Below, piece by piece: positions 8,441 to 17,464 of a DNA stretch of 64,000 bases. The notes beneath the pieces are model-generated. The model saw only the letters and a program-made list of their open reading frames with translations. It ran no database searches and was not told the DNA's origin. The position numbers and the translations under genes were made by a program. The stretch lies in NCBI RefSeq assembly GCF_030345095.1, contig NZ_CP128360.1, positions 1,736,001 to 1,800,000 on the forward strand, in the 5' to 3' direction. Source of the stretch: Solwaraspora sp. WMMA2056 (GTDB lineage: Bacteria; Actinomycetota; Actinomycetes; Mycobacteriales; Micromonosporaceae). How positions within the stretch are numbered: the stretch's first letter is position 1; every line of letters begins with the position of its first letter.

Positions 8441-9529
8441 TCAGTCGACGGGTAGTCGGTAGCCCCGCTTCACGACCGTCTGGATCACGCCGGGGGCACC
8501 CAGCCCGGCCCGCAGCCGGGCCACGGCCATCTCCACGGCGTGCTCGTCGGCGCCGCGTGGCAGGGTGCGCAGCAGCGCGGCCCGGGACAGCACCCGGCCC
8601 GGGGTCTGCGCCAGTGCCCGCAGGACGGCCATCGGCGCGGGTGCCAGCGGCCGCAGTTCGCCGTCGATCACCGCCGCGTGCCCGCGCAGGGTCAGCAGGT
8701 GGCCGCCGACCTTCAGGTTGACCGCCCGCCGGGGCAGCTCGTCGACGATGGTGCGGACCAGGGCGCCGAGCCGGGCCCGGCCGGGGGCGATCACCGGTAC
8801 GCCGTGGCGGCGCAGCGGCGCGGCGGTGACCGGCCCGACGCAGGCGGCGAGCACGTCGGTACGCATCGCCTCCAGCACCGCCTCCCCGTTGCTGCCGGCG
8901 GCCCGTAGCAGCGCCCCGACCGCCGGTGCCGAGGTGAAGGTGACGGCGTCGACGAGCCGGCCGGTGACCAGGTCCACCAGCCGGTGCAGCGGCGCCGGGT
9001 CGGTCGGTGGCGCCCAGCGGTACACCGGCACCTCGATCACCGTGGCGCCGGCGGCCTCCAACGCCGAGGAGCATTCCGGCTGCCGGTCGCCGTGCAGCTG
9101 CATCGCGACGAGCTGTCCGGCGACGCCACGGGCCCGCAGGTGGTCGATCACCTCTTCGCAGCTCTCCGAGGCCGGTGACCACTGGTCGTGCAGGCCGGCG
9201 GCGCGGATCGCGCCCCGGGCCTTCGGGCCCCGGGCGACGATGTACGCGCCGCCGAGCACCGCCCGCAGCGGTTCGGCCAGGCCCCAGCCCTCGGCCGCCT
9301 CCAGCCAGCCGCGCATGCCGATGCCGGTGTTGGCGACCAGCACGTCCGGCGGATCGTCCAGACACGCCCGGGTCGCGGCGCGCAGCTCGGTGTCGTCGGC
9401 CAGCGGCACGATCCGCAGCGCCGGGGCGAGCACCACCCGGGCACCACGTCGCTCCAGCAGCGCGGCGAGTTCGTCGCGTCGCCGGTCGGCGGTGACCCCG
9501 ATGGTGAATCCGGACAGCTCGTCGGACAT
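8441..9529 (-). CDS. Uroporphyrinogen-III synthase-like (HemD) domain fused to a winged-helix DNA-binding domain
   Basis: A 362-residue protein. Residues 1 to about 255 follow the HEM4 fold (start ELSGFTIGVTADRRRDELAA, later VTFTSAPAVGALLRAAG). Residues about 265-362 are an OmpR/PhoB-type winged helix ending in VIQTVVKRGYRLPVD. ATG 9529 overlaps the nirD stop, so it is the last gene of the nitrate operon. HemD makes the precursor of sirohaem, the nitrite reductase cofactor, but the winged helix suggests a regulator that has recruited the HemD fold. Similar fusions occur near nirBD in other actinobacteria (recollection of the family). Whether the enzyme activity remains is unknown. Confidence 0.85.
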   Translation of the reverse strand: MSDELSGFTIGVTADRRRDELAALLERRGARVVLAPALRIVPLADDTELRAATRACLDDPPDVLVANTGIGMRGWLEAAEGWGLAEPLRAVLGGAYIVARGPKARGAIRAAGLHDQWSPASESCEEVIDHLRARGVAGQLVAMQLHGDRQPECSSALEAAGATVIEVPVYRWAPPTDPAPLHRLVDLVTGRLVDAVTFTSAPAVGALLRAAGSNGEAVLEAMRTDVLAACVGPVTAAPLRRHGVPVIAPGRARLGALVRTIVDELPRRAVNLKVGGHLLTLRGHAAVIDGELRPLAPAPMAVLRALAQTPGRVLSRAALLRTLPRGADEHAVEMAVARLRAGLGAPGVIQTVVKRGYRLPVD

Positions 9530-9891
9530 CACTGGTCCTGCCGCCGACCGAGCACCTCGATCAGCCCGTCGCGGCAACGTACCCGGTAGGTCGGCACGGC
9601 GACGCCCGGCAGGTCCAGGCATTCGCCGGTACGCAGGTCGTAGACCTGCTTGTGCAGCGGTGAGGCCACCGTGGGGATGTCGCCCCGGGTGCCGACGATG
9701 CCGCGGGACATGACGTTGGCGCGGGCCACCGGATCCTGGTTGCCGATCGCGTACAACGTCCCGTCGTAGGTCCGGAAGATCGCCACCTGTTCGCCGTCGA
9801 CCAGTGCGGCCACGCCGCGCTCCGGCTCCACCCGGGGGTACGGGCAGACCGGTGTCCACTGGTCGGTCATGTTGATCGTCTGCACACTCAT
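9529..9891 (-). CDS. nirD: Nitrite reductase (NADH) small subunit, Rieske-like
   Basis: A 120-residue NirD. It has the Rieske-like fold but lacks the Cys/His iron-sulfur ligands of true Rieske proteins: the first loop reads SPLHKQVYDLRTGECLDLPG. It supports the large subunit in reducing nitrite to ammonium with NADH in the cytoplasm. The start overlaps the nirB stop by four bases and its own stop overlaps the HemD-like start, so it is tightly coupled to both. Confidence 0.9.
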   Translation of the reverse strand: MSVQTINMTDQWTPVCPYPRVEPERGVAALVDGEQVAIFRTYDGTLYAIGNQDPVARANVMSRGIVGTRGDIPTVASPLHKQVYDLRTGECLDLPGVAVPTYRVRCRDGLIEVLGRRQDQ

Positions 9892-12494
9892 CGGCGTACC
9901 TCCAGGGTTGTCGGGAGGCCGAGCGCCACGGGCCGGCGCTCGCCCAGGGCCGGCACCGGCTGGCCCCGTTCGACCTCGAAGGTGATCGACGGGTCCGGGG
10001 TGTCGGGTGCGTTGACGAAGGAGGCGAAGCGGCGCAGCCGCTCCGGGTCGTCGATCGTGTCCCGCCATTCGTCGGAGTACGACTCGACGTGGCGGGCCAT
10101 CGCCGCGTCCAGCTCGGCGGCCAGCCCGAGCGAGTCCTCGACGATCACCGCCCGCAGGTGGTCCAGGCCGCCGTCCATCGCCTCGATCCAGGCGGCGGTG
10201 CGTTGCAGCCGGTCGGCGGTGCGGATGTAGAACATCAGGAACCGGTCGATGGTGCGGACGAGCTCCTCGGTGGACAGGTCGCTGGCGAACAGGTCGGCGT
10301 GCCGGGGCCGGAAGCCGCCGTTGCCGCCGACGTAGAGGTTCCAGCCGACGTCGGTGGCGATGATGCCGAAGTCCTTGCTGCGGGCCTCGGCGCATTCCCG
10401 GGCGCAGCCGGAGACCGCCGACTTGATCTTGTGCGGGGCGCGCAGCCCCCGGTAGCGCAGCTCCAGCGCCACCGCCAGGCCGACCGAGTCCTGTACGCCG
10501 TAGCGGCACCAGGTCTCCCCGACGCAGGACTTCACCGTCCGCAGCGCCTTGCCGTACGCGTGACCGGACTCGAAGCCGGCGTCGACCAGCCGCCGCCAGA
10601 TCTTCGGCAGCTGCTCCACCCGGGCGCCGAACAGGTCGATCCGCTGCCCGCCGGTGATCTTGGTGTAGAGGTTGAAGTCCCGGGCCACCTCGCCGATGAC
10701 GATCAGCTTCTCCGAGGTGATCTCCCCGCCGGGGATCCGGGGGACCACCGAGTAGGTGCCGTCGCGCTGGATGTTGGCCAGGAAGTGGTCGTTGGTGTCC
10801 TGCAGGGCTGCCTGCTCGCCGTCGAGGACGTAGCCGTTGCCCAGCGAGGCGAGGATCGAGGCGACCACCGGCTTGCAGATGTCGCAGCCGCGGCCCCGGC
10901 CGTGCTCGGCGACCAGCTGGGAGAAGGTTTGGACACCGCGGACCCGGACGATGTCGAACAGCTCCTGACGGCTGTGGTCGAAGTGCTCGCACAGCGCGGT
11001 CGACTGGGTCACCCCGGCGACGGAGAGCAGCTGCTTGAGCATCGGTACGCAGGACCCGCAGCTGGTGCCGGCCCGGGTGCACGCCTTGATCGCGGCGACG
11101 TCGGTGCAGCCCTCGCCGATCGCGCCGAGGATCTGGTCCTTGGTGACCGCGTTGCAGGAGCAGACCTGGGCGCTGCCGGGCAGCGCATCGATGCCGGCCC
11201 CGCCGGCCCCGTCGGAACCGGCCGGGGCGAGCAGCGCCAGCGGCGGGCCGGGCAGTGGGCCGCCGACGCTGGCCCGCAGCGTCGGGTACGCGGTGGCGTC
11301 GCCGACCAGCACCCCGCCGAGCAGGGTCCGCGCGTCGTCGGAGAGGACCAGCTTGGCGTAGACCCGGGTCGCCGGGTCGGTGAAGGTGACGTCCAGGCAG
11401 TCGGCGGTGGCGCCGTGCGCGTCGCCGAACGAGGCGACGTCGACGCCGAGCAGCTTGAGCTTGGTGGAGGTGTCCGCGCCGGGGAAGGCGGCGGTGCCGC
11501 CGAGCAGCCGGTCGGCGACCACCTCGGCCATGGCGTAGCCCGGTGCGACCAGCCCGTAGCAGCGGCCCGGTTCGCCGTCGACGCTGATCGCGGCGCACTC
11601 GCCGACCGCCCAGATGCGCGGGTCGCTGGTCCGGCAGGTGGCGTCGACGCTCACCCCGCCGCGTTCGCCGACGACCAGCCCGGCGGCGCGGGCCAGGTCG
11701 TCGCGGGGCCGGACGCCGGCGGCGACCACCACCAGGTCGGACTCCAGTTCGGTGCCGTCGGTGAGGGCCACGCCGTGCGGCGTACCGTCCGGTCCGGTGC
11801 GGATCGCCGACGTCGCGGTCCCCAGGTGCACCTCGACGCCGAGGTCCTCGACGTAGCGGCGCAGCATCGCCCCGCCGGCCTCGTCGATCTGCACCGGCAT
11901 CAGCCGGGGGGCGAACTCCACCACATGGGTACGCAGGCCGAGCAGCCGCAGCGCGTTGGCCGCCTCCAGGCCGAGCAGTCCACCGCCGATCACCGTACCG
12001 ACCCGACGGGTGGCCTGCGGGTCGGTGGCGAAGGACCGGATCGCCTCCAGGTCGTCGATCGTGCGGTAGACGAACACGCCGTCGCGCAGTCCGCCGCCGG
12101 CCGAGCCGCTGCCGTTGGCTGCTCCGTCGGCGTCGGCGTCGGCGGGCCGGTGCGCGCCGTCGATCGGCGGGACGAAGGCGTACGAGCCGGTGGCCAGCAC
12201 CAGCGCGTCGTAGCCGTACTCGCCGTGGTCGGTGACGACCACCCGGCGCTGGCGGTCGATGCGTCGGGCCGGCTCGGCCAGCCGCAGGTCCACCCCGTCG
12301 TCGGGGGTGTGCACGCTGAGCTCCTCCGGCGCGACCCCGTCGAAGAACGCCGACAACCGGACCCGGTCGTACGCCGGCCGGGACTCCTCGGCCAGCACCG
12401 TCACCTGCCAGTCGCCGGCGGTGTCGCGGGAGCGGACCGCTTCGACCAGGCGTTGCCCGACCATGCCGTTGCCGATGACGACCAACCGGTTCAT
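9888..12494 (-). CDS. nirB: Assimilatory nitrite reductase (NADH) large subunit
   Basis: An 868-residue NirB of normal length. In order: N-terminal FAD/NAD(P) Rossmann domains (VVIGNGMVGQRLVEAV, later VIGGGLLGLEAANAL), a BFD-type [2Fe-2S] site (CSCNAVTKDQ with CGSC), a second cysteine patch (GCDICKP), and ferredoxin-like and sirohaem/4Fe-4S domains with the ligand motifs CVGETWC and GCARECAEA. It reduces nitrite to ammonium using NADH. It overlaps both neighbours by four bases and is the core of the operon. Confidence 0.95.
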   Translation of the reverse strand: MNRLVVIGNGMVGQRLVEAVRSRDTAGDWQVTVLAEESRPAYDRVRLSAFFDGVAPEELSVHTPDDGVDLRLAEPARRIDRQRRVVVTDHGEYGYDALVLATGSYAFVPPIDGAHRPADADADGAANGSGSAGGGLRDGVFVYRTIDDLEAIRSFATDPQATRRVGTVIGGGLLGLEAANALRLLGLRTHVVEFAPRLMPVQIDEAGGAMLRRYVEDLGVEVHLGTATSAIRTGPDGTPHGVALTDGTELESDLVVVAAGVRPRDDLARAAGLVVGERGGVSVDATCRTSDPRIWAVGECAAISVDGEPGRCYGLVAPGYAMAEVVADRLLGGTAAFPGADTSTKLKLLGVDVASFGDAHGATADCLDVTFTDPATRVYAKLVLSDDARTLLGGVLVGDATAYPTLRASVGGPLPGPPLALLAPAGSDGAGGAGIDALPGSAQVCSCNAVTKDQILGAIGEGCTDVAAIKACTRAGTSCGSCVPMLKQLLSVAGVTQSTALCEHFDHSRQELFDIVRVRGVQTFSQLVAEHGRGRGCDICKPVVASILASLGNGYVLDGEQAALQDTNDHFLANIQRDGTYSVVPRIPGGEITSEKLIVIGEVARDFNLYTKITGGQRIDLFGARVEQLPKIWRRLVDAGFESGHAYGKALRTVKSCVGETWCRYGVQDSVGLAVALELRYRGLRAPHKIKSAVSGCARECAEARSKDFGIIATDVGWNLYVGGNGGFRPRHADLFASDLSTEELVRTIDRFLMFYIRTADRLQRTAAWIEAMDGGLDHLRAVIVEDSLGLAAELDAAMARHVESYSDEWRDTIDDPERLRRFASFVNAPDTPDPSITFEVERGQPVPALGERRPVALGLPTTLEVRR

Positions 12495-13993
12495 ACCGGT
12501 ACCTCCACGTCGGAATCCACAGAAGAGAGCCAGTCGACGATGCCGGTGACGGCGTCGGTGCAGCTGCCGCAGCCGGTGGTGGCGCGGGTGGCGGCGACGA
12601 CCTCACCGACCGACCGGGCACCGGCCCGCCAGCAGCGCACCAGCGCGCCCTTGCTGACGGTGTTGCACTGGCAGACGGTCGCCGCGTCCGGCATCAGCGC
12701 CGGACTGGTCACCGGAGCGGCCACGGTGCCGCCGACCGCCCGGCCGAGCAGCAGGGCCCGGCGGTCCGCCGGCACCTGACCGCCCCGGTCGAACAGCTGG
12801 ATGACGGTGCCGACGGCCGGGTTGTCGCCGAGCATGATCGCCCCGGTGAGCCGGTCGTCGCGGATGAGCAGTCGGGCGTACGTGCCCCGGACCGGGTCGG
12901 CGAAGCTGAGTTCCTCGGTGCCGGCGTCGGCGTCGCCACGGGTGTCGCCCATCGCCGCCAGGTCGATGCCGGCGGCCTTGAGCCGGGTCACCGTCGGCAG
13001 TGGCCGGTAGCGGGCGGCGGGGTCGTCGCCGGCCAGCACCCGGGCGAGCACCCGGGCCTGCTCCCAGGCCGGCGCGACCAGGCCGGTGACCACCCCGTCG
13101 TGTTCGGCGCAGTCGCCGATCGCCCAGATGTGCGGGTCGCTGGTGGCCATCCGGTCGTCGACCACCACGCCACGGCCGACCGTCAGCCCGGCCCGGCGGG
13201 CCAGGTCGGTGTCCGGGCGGACCCCGCAGGCGAGCACCAGCAGGTCCGCGGTGAGTTCGCGGCCGTCGCCCAGGCGCAGCCGGACGCCGTCGGCGCCCGC
13301 GTCGACCGCTGCGGCGGCGGCGGCAAGTTCGGTGCCGACGCCGAGCCGGGCGAGGGTACGGGCGAGCACCGCGCTGGCGGTCGGGTCGAGTTGGCGCTCC
13401 ATCAGCTGGTCGACCTTGTGCACCACCCGGACGTCGAGCCCACGGGCGGCGAGCCCACGGGCGGCCTCCAGGCCGAGCAGGCCGCCGCCGAGGACCAGCG
13501 CGGTGCGGGCGCCGGCGGCGGCGGTGAGGATCCGCCGGCAGTCGTCGAGGGTCCGGAACACCGCGACCCGCTCCGGTAGCGCCGCCGGGTCGAGCGCGGC
13601 GGTCGGGTTCGCTGTGTCGGCCGGGTCCGTTGTGTCGGCCGGGCCGGTCAGGCCGGGCAGCGCGGGCACGACCGCCCGGCTGCCGGTGGCCAGCACCAGG
13701 TGGTCGTACTCGGTGGCGCCGCCGTCGGCCGTGCGGACCGTACGGGTGGTCGGCTCGATCGCGACGACCGGCAGCCCGGCGCGGACGTCGACGCCGTGCC
13801 CGGCGGCCTCGGTCAGCGTCACGTCCAGCTCGTCGGCGCGGCCGGCGAGCAGGTTGGACAGCATGATCCGGTTGTACGCCCGGTGCCGCTCCGCCCCGAA
13901 CACGGTGATCTTGAAGTCGCCGCGCCGGGCGTGCAGCTCGGCGGCGAGCCGGGCGCCGGCCATGCCGTGACCGACGATGACGATACGGTTCAC
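12491..13993 (-). CDS. FAD-dependent oxidoreductase with BFD-type [2Fe-2S] domain, probable nitrate reductase electron-transfer subunit
   Basis: About 500 residues. The start is GTG 13993, overlapping the stop of the nitrate reductase gene (GTGA). An N-terminal FAD motif (IVIVGHGMAGARLAAEL) and NAD motif (LVLGGGLLGLEAARGLA) are followed by a C-terminal BFD-like iron-sulfur site (CQCNTVSKGAL with CGSC). This is the layout of NasB/NasC-like proteins and of the front half of NirB, to which it is clearly related. It probably passes electrons from NAD(P)H to the molybdopterin nitrate reductase encoded just upstream. A low-complexity loop rich in TDPADTA lies near residue 130. Confidence 0.88.
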   Translation of the reverse strand: MNRIVIVGHGMAGARLAAELHARRGDFKITVFGAERHRAYNRIMLSNLLAGRADELDVTLTEAAGHGVDVRAGLPVVAIEPTTRTVRTADGGATEYDHLVLATGSRAVVPALPGLTGPADTTDPADTANPTAALDPAALPERVAVFRTLDDCRRILTAAAGARTALVLGGGLLGLEAARGLAARGLDVRVVHKVDQLMERQLDPTASAVLARTLARLGVGTELAAAAAAVDAGADGVRLRLGDGRELTADLLVLACGVRPDTDLARRAGLTVGRGVVVDDRMATSDPHIWAIGDCAEHDGVVTGLVAPAWEQARVLARVLAGDDPAARYRPLPTVTRLKAAGIDLAAMGDTRGDADAGTEELSFADPVRGTYARLLIRDDRLTGAIMLGDNPAVGTVIQLFDRGGQVPADRRALLLGRAVGGTVAAPVTSPALMPDAATVCQCNTVSKGALVRCWRAGARSVGEVVAATRATTGCGSCTDAVTGIVDWLSSVDSDVEVPV

Positions 13994-16137
13994 GCTCGCT
14001 CCACCCTGACCGCGCAGATCTTGAACTCGGGCATTCGGGACGTCGGGTCCAGCGCGTCGCTGGTCACCGAATTGATCCGGGCCGCGCCACCCCAGTGGAA
14101 CGGCGCGAAGACGGTGTCCGGGCGGATCGAGGTGCTCACCCGGGCCGGGGCGCACATCTCGCCGCGTCGGCTGGTCACCCGTACCTGCTCGCCGTCGGCG
14201 ACGCCGAGCTGCTCGGCCAGGTCCGGGTGCAGCTCGACGAAGGCCGCCGGAGCGGCGTCGTGCAGCGGTGCGATCCGTCGGGTCTGTGCCCCGGACTGGT
14301 ACTGCGCCAGCACCCGACCGGTGGTCAGGTAGAGCGGGTAGTCGGCGCAGGGCTCCTCGGCGGCGGCCCGGTGTTCCACCGGCACGAACCGGGCCCGCCC
14401 GTCGGGTGTGGGGAAGCGGTCGGTGAACATCCGTGGGGTGTCCGGCAGGTCCGGGTCGGGGCACGGCCAGAAGACGCCGTCGGCCGCGTCGATGCGCTCC
14501 CAGGTGACCCCGGCGTAGTCGGCGATCCCGCCGGCCGAGGCCCGGCGCAGCTCGGTGAAGACCTCGCCCGGCTCGGCCGGGAACTGCCCGGCCGGGCAGC
14601 CCAGCCGCTGCGCCAGATCGGCGAGGACGGCCAGGTCGGTGCGGGCACCGGCCGGCGGCGGGCGGACCGCGTGCCGGCGCAGCACCCGACCCTCCAGGTT
14701 GGTCATCGTGCCGTCCTCTTCGGCCCACTGGGCGCTGGGCAGCACGACGTCGGCCATCGCCGCCGTCTCCGACAGCACGAAGTCGGCGACCACCAGCAGG
14801 TCCAGATCGGCCAGTCGCTGCTGGACCCGGCCGGCGCGGGGCGCGGACACCACCGGGTTGGAGCCGAAGACCAGCAGCGCCTTCGGCCCGGCCGGGGTGC
14901 CGAGCGAGTCGAGCAGTTCGTAGGCGGAGACGCCCGGGCCGGGCAGGTCGGCCGGGTCGACACCCCACACCCCGGCGACGTGCGCGCGGGCCGCCGGATC
15001 GTCGATGCGCCGGTAGCCGGGCAGCTGGTCGGCCTTCTGGCCGTGCTCCCGCCCGCCCTGGCCGTTGCCCTGCCCGGTCAGACAGCCGTAGCCGGAACCG
15101 GGTCGGCCGGGCAGCCCGAGGGCGAGCGCCAGGTTGACGTACGCGCTGACCGTGTCGACGCCCTTGGCATGCTGTTCGGCCCCGCGCGCGGTGAGGATGA
15201 CGACCTTTGCCGGCGCGGCGTCGGCGTCGGGTCGGCCGCCGCCGGCCAGCGCCCGCGCCGTCGCCTCCAGATCGGCGATCGGTACGCCGGTCAGCCGTTC
15301 CACCCGGGCCGGCCAGTACCCGGCGACGGTGGCCCGGACGGCGTCGAAGCCGGTGGTCCGCTGCGCCACGTAGTCCCGGTCGGCCCAGCCTTCGCGGAGC
15401 ACGACGTGCAGCAGCGCGTTGGCCAACGCCAGGTCGGTGCCGGGGGTGGGCTGCAGGTGCAGGTCGGCCAGCCGGGCGGTGGCGGTCCGCCGGGGGTCGA
15501 CCACGATCAACGTACCGCCGCGCTGCTTGAGCTCGGTCAGGTAGCGGGCGAACGGTGGCATCGTCTCGGCCACGTTCGCGCCGACCAGCAGCAGCGTGTC
15601 GGCCGCGCCGACGTCGGCCAGCGGAAACGGCAGCCCCCGGTCGACCCCGAAGGCCCGCATCCCGGCGGCGGCCGCCGAGGACATGCAGAACCGGCCGTTG
15701 TAGTCGATGTTGCGGGTGCGCAGCGCGACCCGGGCGAACTTGCCCAGTGCGTACGCCTTCTCGTTGGTCAGCCCGCCGCCGCCGAAGACGGCGACCGCGT
15801 CGCGGCCGTGCGCCCGCTGAATGCCGGTGACGCCGTCGACGATCCGCGCCAGCGCTTCGTCCCAGCTGGCCGGGCGCAGCGGCGCGGCGCGCTGGTCGCG
15901 CACCAGCGGAGTGGTCAGTCGCTGCGGGTGGTCGAGCAGCTCGGCGGCGGTCCAGCCCTTCTGGCAGAGGCCACCCTGGTTGGTGGGGAACTGCCGGGGT
16001 TGCACCGTGACCGTGCCGTCGGGGTCGGCGCGCAGGTGCATGCCGCACTGCAACGCGCAGTACGGACAGTGCGTTGCCACGGTCCGGGCGGTGTCCTGGC
16101 CAACCGGCCCGATGGTCACCTGCACGCTGCGTGGCAT
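13990..16137 (-). CDS. nasA: Assimilatory nitrate reductase, molybdopterin catalytic subunit
   Basis: About 715 residues, first gene of the nas/nir operon. The N-terminal 4Fe-4S motif HCPYCALQCGMHL plus a fourth cysteine in GGLCQKGW marks the NasA/NarB/NapA class. Molybdopterin-binding segments follow (IDYNGRFCMSSAAAAG, GSNPVVSAPRAG), and the C-terminal dinucleotide-binding domain has LTTGRVLAQYQSG. It reduces nitrate to nitrite in the cytoplasm. I prefer ATG 16137, 23 residues before the first cysteine. No good ribosome binding site is visible there, and the frame is open 40 codons further upstream, so the start is uncertain. Every downstream junction overlaps, so nitrate-to-ammonium conversion is one transcription unit. 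Confidence 0.9.
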   Translation of the reverse strand: MPRSVQVTIGPVGQDTARTVATHCPYCALQCGMHLRADPDGTVTVQPRQFPTNQGGLCQKGWTAAELLDHPQRLTTPLVRDQRAAPLRPASWDEALARIVDGVTGIQRAHGRDAVAVFGGGGLTNEKAYALGKFARVALRTRNIDYNGRFCMSSAAAAGMRAFGVDRGLPFPLADVGAADTLLLVGANVAETMPPFARYLTELKQRGGTLIVVDPRRTATARLADLHLQPTPGTDLALANALLHVVLREGWADRDYVAQRTTGFDAVRATVAGYWPARVERLTGVPIADLEATARALAGGGRPDADAAPAKVVILTARGAEQHAKGVDTVSAYVNLALALGLPGRPGSGYGCLTGQGNGQGGREHGQKADQLPGYRRIDDPAARAHVAGVWGVDPADLPGPGVSAYELLDSLGTPAGPKALLVFGSNPVVSAPRAGRVQQRLADLDLLVVADFVLSETAAMADVVLPSAQWAEEDGTMTNLEGRVLRRHAVRPPPAGARTDLAVLADLAQRLGCPAGQFPAEPGEVFTELRRASAGGIADYAGVTWERIDAADGVFWPCPDPDLPDTPRMFTDRFPTPDGRARFVPVEHRAAAEEPCADYPLYLTTGRVLAQYQSGAQTRRIAPLHDAAPAAFVELHPDLAEQLGVADGEQVRVTSRRGEMCAPARVSTSIRPDTVFAPFHWGGAARINSVTSDALDPTSRMPEFKICAVRVERA

Positions 16138-16390
16138 GTGCGAAGCGTGCCGCTGGGCGATTTCGCCGGGACGTCTCGATTGTTTCGAGCCTGCTAAGAG
16201 CGGCTCACACGAGCCGGGGGCAGAGGGTTGGCTGATCGGACCCCTGATCGATCTCACTATCGGTCACGGCGGGCCGTGCGTTCTCCGTTGCGCGCCCGAA
16301 TCGCCAGTTGCACCCGATCGGAACTGGCCGCGCCTAGCTTCCTGCCAACACCGACCGCTACCGACTGATCGCGGAGGAGCTGAGCCACAC

Positions 16391-16674
16391 GTGAGCCAGG
16401 CCACCACGGATACCACGACGGCAGAGGTCGCCGCCAGCGATCCGGTCCTGCCGCCGAGCGCCGGTCGATCCGGCTGGCCGGGGCGCTGATCGGCATCGCC
16501 GGCGCGGTCGGGGCGTTCGGCGGGGTGCTGGTCGACATCGCCTTCCGGCAGTCGTTCCTGACCTACGGTACGGCGGACGCGGCGTACCTGGCGTTCATCG
16601 CCTTCTACGCGGTCTGCGTGGTCGTCACCTGGGCGGTGTACCGGCGGCCGGGGACGCGACTGCCGGGCGTCTGA
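16391..16674 (+). pseudogene. Remnant of a NarK-type nitrate/nitrite transporter
   Basis: The last 70 or so codons encode the C-terminal part of a NarK major-facilitator transporter. [40 protein letters not shown] and [19 protein letters not shown] are a good fit to the final two helices of actinobacterial NarK. A GTG at 16391 with GGAGGAG upstream opens a different frame ([16 protein letters not shown]) that ends after 33 codons, near where the transporter part begins. The simplest reading is that a central deletion removed ten or so helices and left start and end out of frame. It sits divergently next to the nitrate reductase operon, the usual place for narK. The C-terminal match is strong; the N-terminal assignment is a guess. 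Confidence 0.75.
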
Positions 16675-16679
16675 CAACC

Positions 16680-16722
16680 GGCGGTCGGGTGGCGGTCGGG
16701 TCGGCGGTCGGGTGGCGGTCCG
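16680..16722. repeat. Short GGCGGTCGGGT tandem repeat
   Basis: Four imperfect copies of an 11-12 base unit immediately after the narK remnant and before the rplM promoter. No function is apparent. It may mark the deletion scar or a replication slippage site. Confidence 0.6.
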
Positions 16723-16727
16723 CTGTT

Positions 16728-16757
16728 TTGACCGCCCCGGCCGTCACCCGGTATCGT
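16728..16757 (+). promoter_or_regulatory. Candidate promoter of rplM-rpsI
   Basis: TTGACC (16728-16733) and TATCGT (16752-16757) are separated by 18 bases, a good match to the main vegetative sigma factor. It would give a leader of about 235 bases before rplM. Confidence 0.5.
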
Positions 16758-17000
16758 TGCCTGCTGTTGTGTGACAGCCGAGGGGCGTCCCTCGCCGGGC
16801 TAGTCACCGTCGCCAGCGAGCGACGCCCGTCGGGAGCACTGCCCGTAGGGTGGGCCCGCTGCAAGGTGGCAGGCCAGCCGGGGTATGCTTGTCGTTCGCG
16901 CGCGCGTTCCTTTACGGGTTGCCCGGTCATCGGGTCGTCCTGCCGGCCCGCGCGTTACCCGACGCGCGACCCCAGACCGACGACGAGACAAGGTAGACCT

Positions 17001-17444
17001 GTGCGTACGTACAGCCCGAAGCCGGGTGAGATCGAGCGTCAGTGGCACGTGATCGACGCCTCTGATGTCGTGCTGGGCCGCCTGGCCACCCACGCCGCCA
17101 CGTTGCTGCGCGGCAAGCACAAGCCCACGTTCGCGCCGCATGTCGACACCGGTGACTTCGTCATCGTCGTCAACGCCGGCAAGGTGGCGTTGACCGGCAA
17201 CAAGCGGCACACCAAGGTGGCCTACCGGCACTCCGGTTACCCCGGTGGGCTCAAGCAGGTCGGCTACGACGAGCTGCTGGCCAAGCGTCCGGAGCGGGCG
17301 ATCGAGCTGGCCGTCAAGGGCATGCTCCCGCACAACAAGCTCGGCAACAAGCTGATCCGCAAGCTCAAGGTGTACGCCGGTGCGGAGCACCCGCACGGCG
17401 CGCAGCAGCCGGTGCCGTTCGAGATCAAGCAGATCGCGCAGTGA
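17001..17444 (+). CDS. rplM: 50S ribosomal protein L13
   Basis: A 147-residue L13, the normal length. GTG 17001 opens [20 protein letters not shown], the standard actinobacterial N-terminus. Conserved stretches include [20 protein letters not shown] and [12 protein letters not shown]. It is an early-assembly 23S rRNA-binding protein of the large subunit. rpsI follows 20 bases later, the usual pair. Confidence 0.97.
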   Translation: MRTYSPKPGEIERQWHVIDASDVVLGRLATHAATLLRGKHKPTFAPHVDTGDFVIVVNAGKVALTGNKRHTKVAYRHSGYPGGLKQVGYDELLAKRPERAIELAVKGMLPHNKLGNKLIRKLKVYAGAEHPHGAQQPVPFEIKQIAQ

Positions 17445-17464
17445 GCGCGGGCGAAGGAAACAGC

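Larger units (their letters stand above)
16675..17000. other. rplM leader/promoter region
   Basis: A 326-base non-coding stretch before rplM. It contains the tandem repeat above, a candidate promoter and a long leader. The frame of rplM is open far upstream but has no L13-like sequence there, so I treat it as untranslated. A second -10-like TATGCT sits at 16886-16891 without a clear -35. No binding site for a ribosomal-protein repressor could be identified by eye. Confidence 0.5.

Noticed and set aside
10089-12779. Very long plus-strand frame opposite nirB
   Set aside because: Translation is Gly/Val/Asp/Gln-rich and has no family match, while the opposite strand encodes all NirB motifs.
14095-16197. 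Long plus-strand frame opposite the nitrate reductase
   Set aside because: Same kind of antisense shadow; the minus strand has the full 4Fe-4S and molybdopterin motifs.
16689-17000. N-terminal extension of ribosomal protein L13
   Set aside because: The frame is open but the protein family begins at GTG 17001 and the extension has no similarity to L13.
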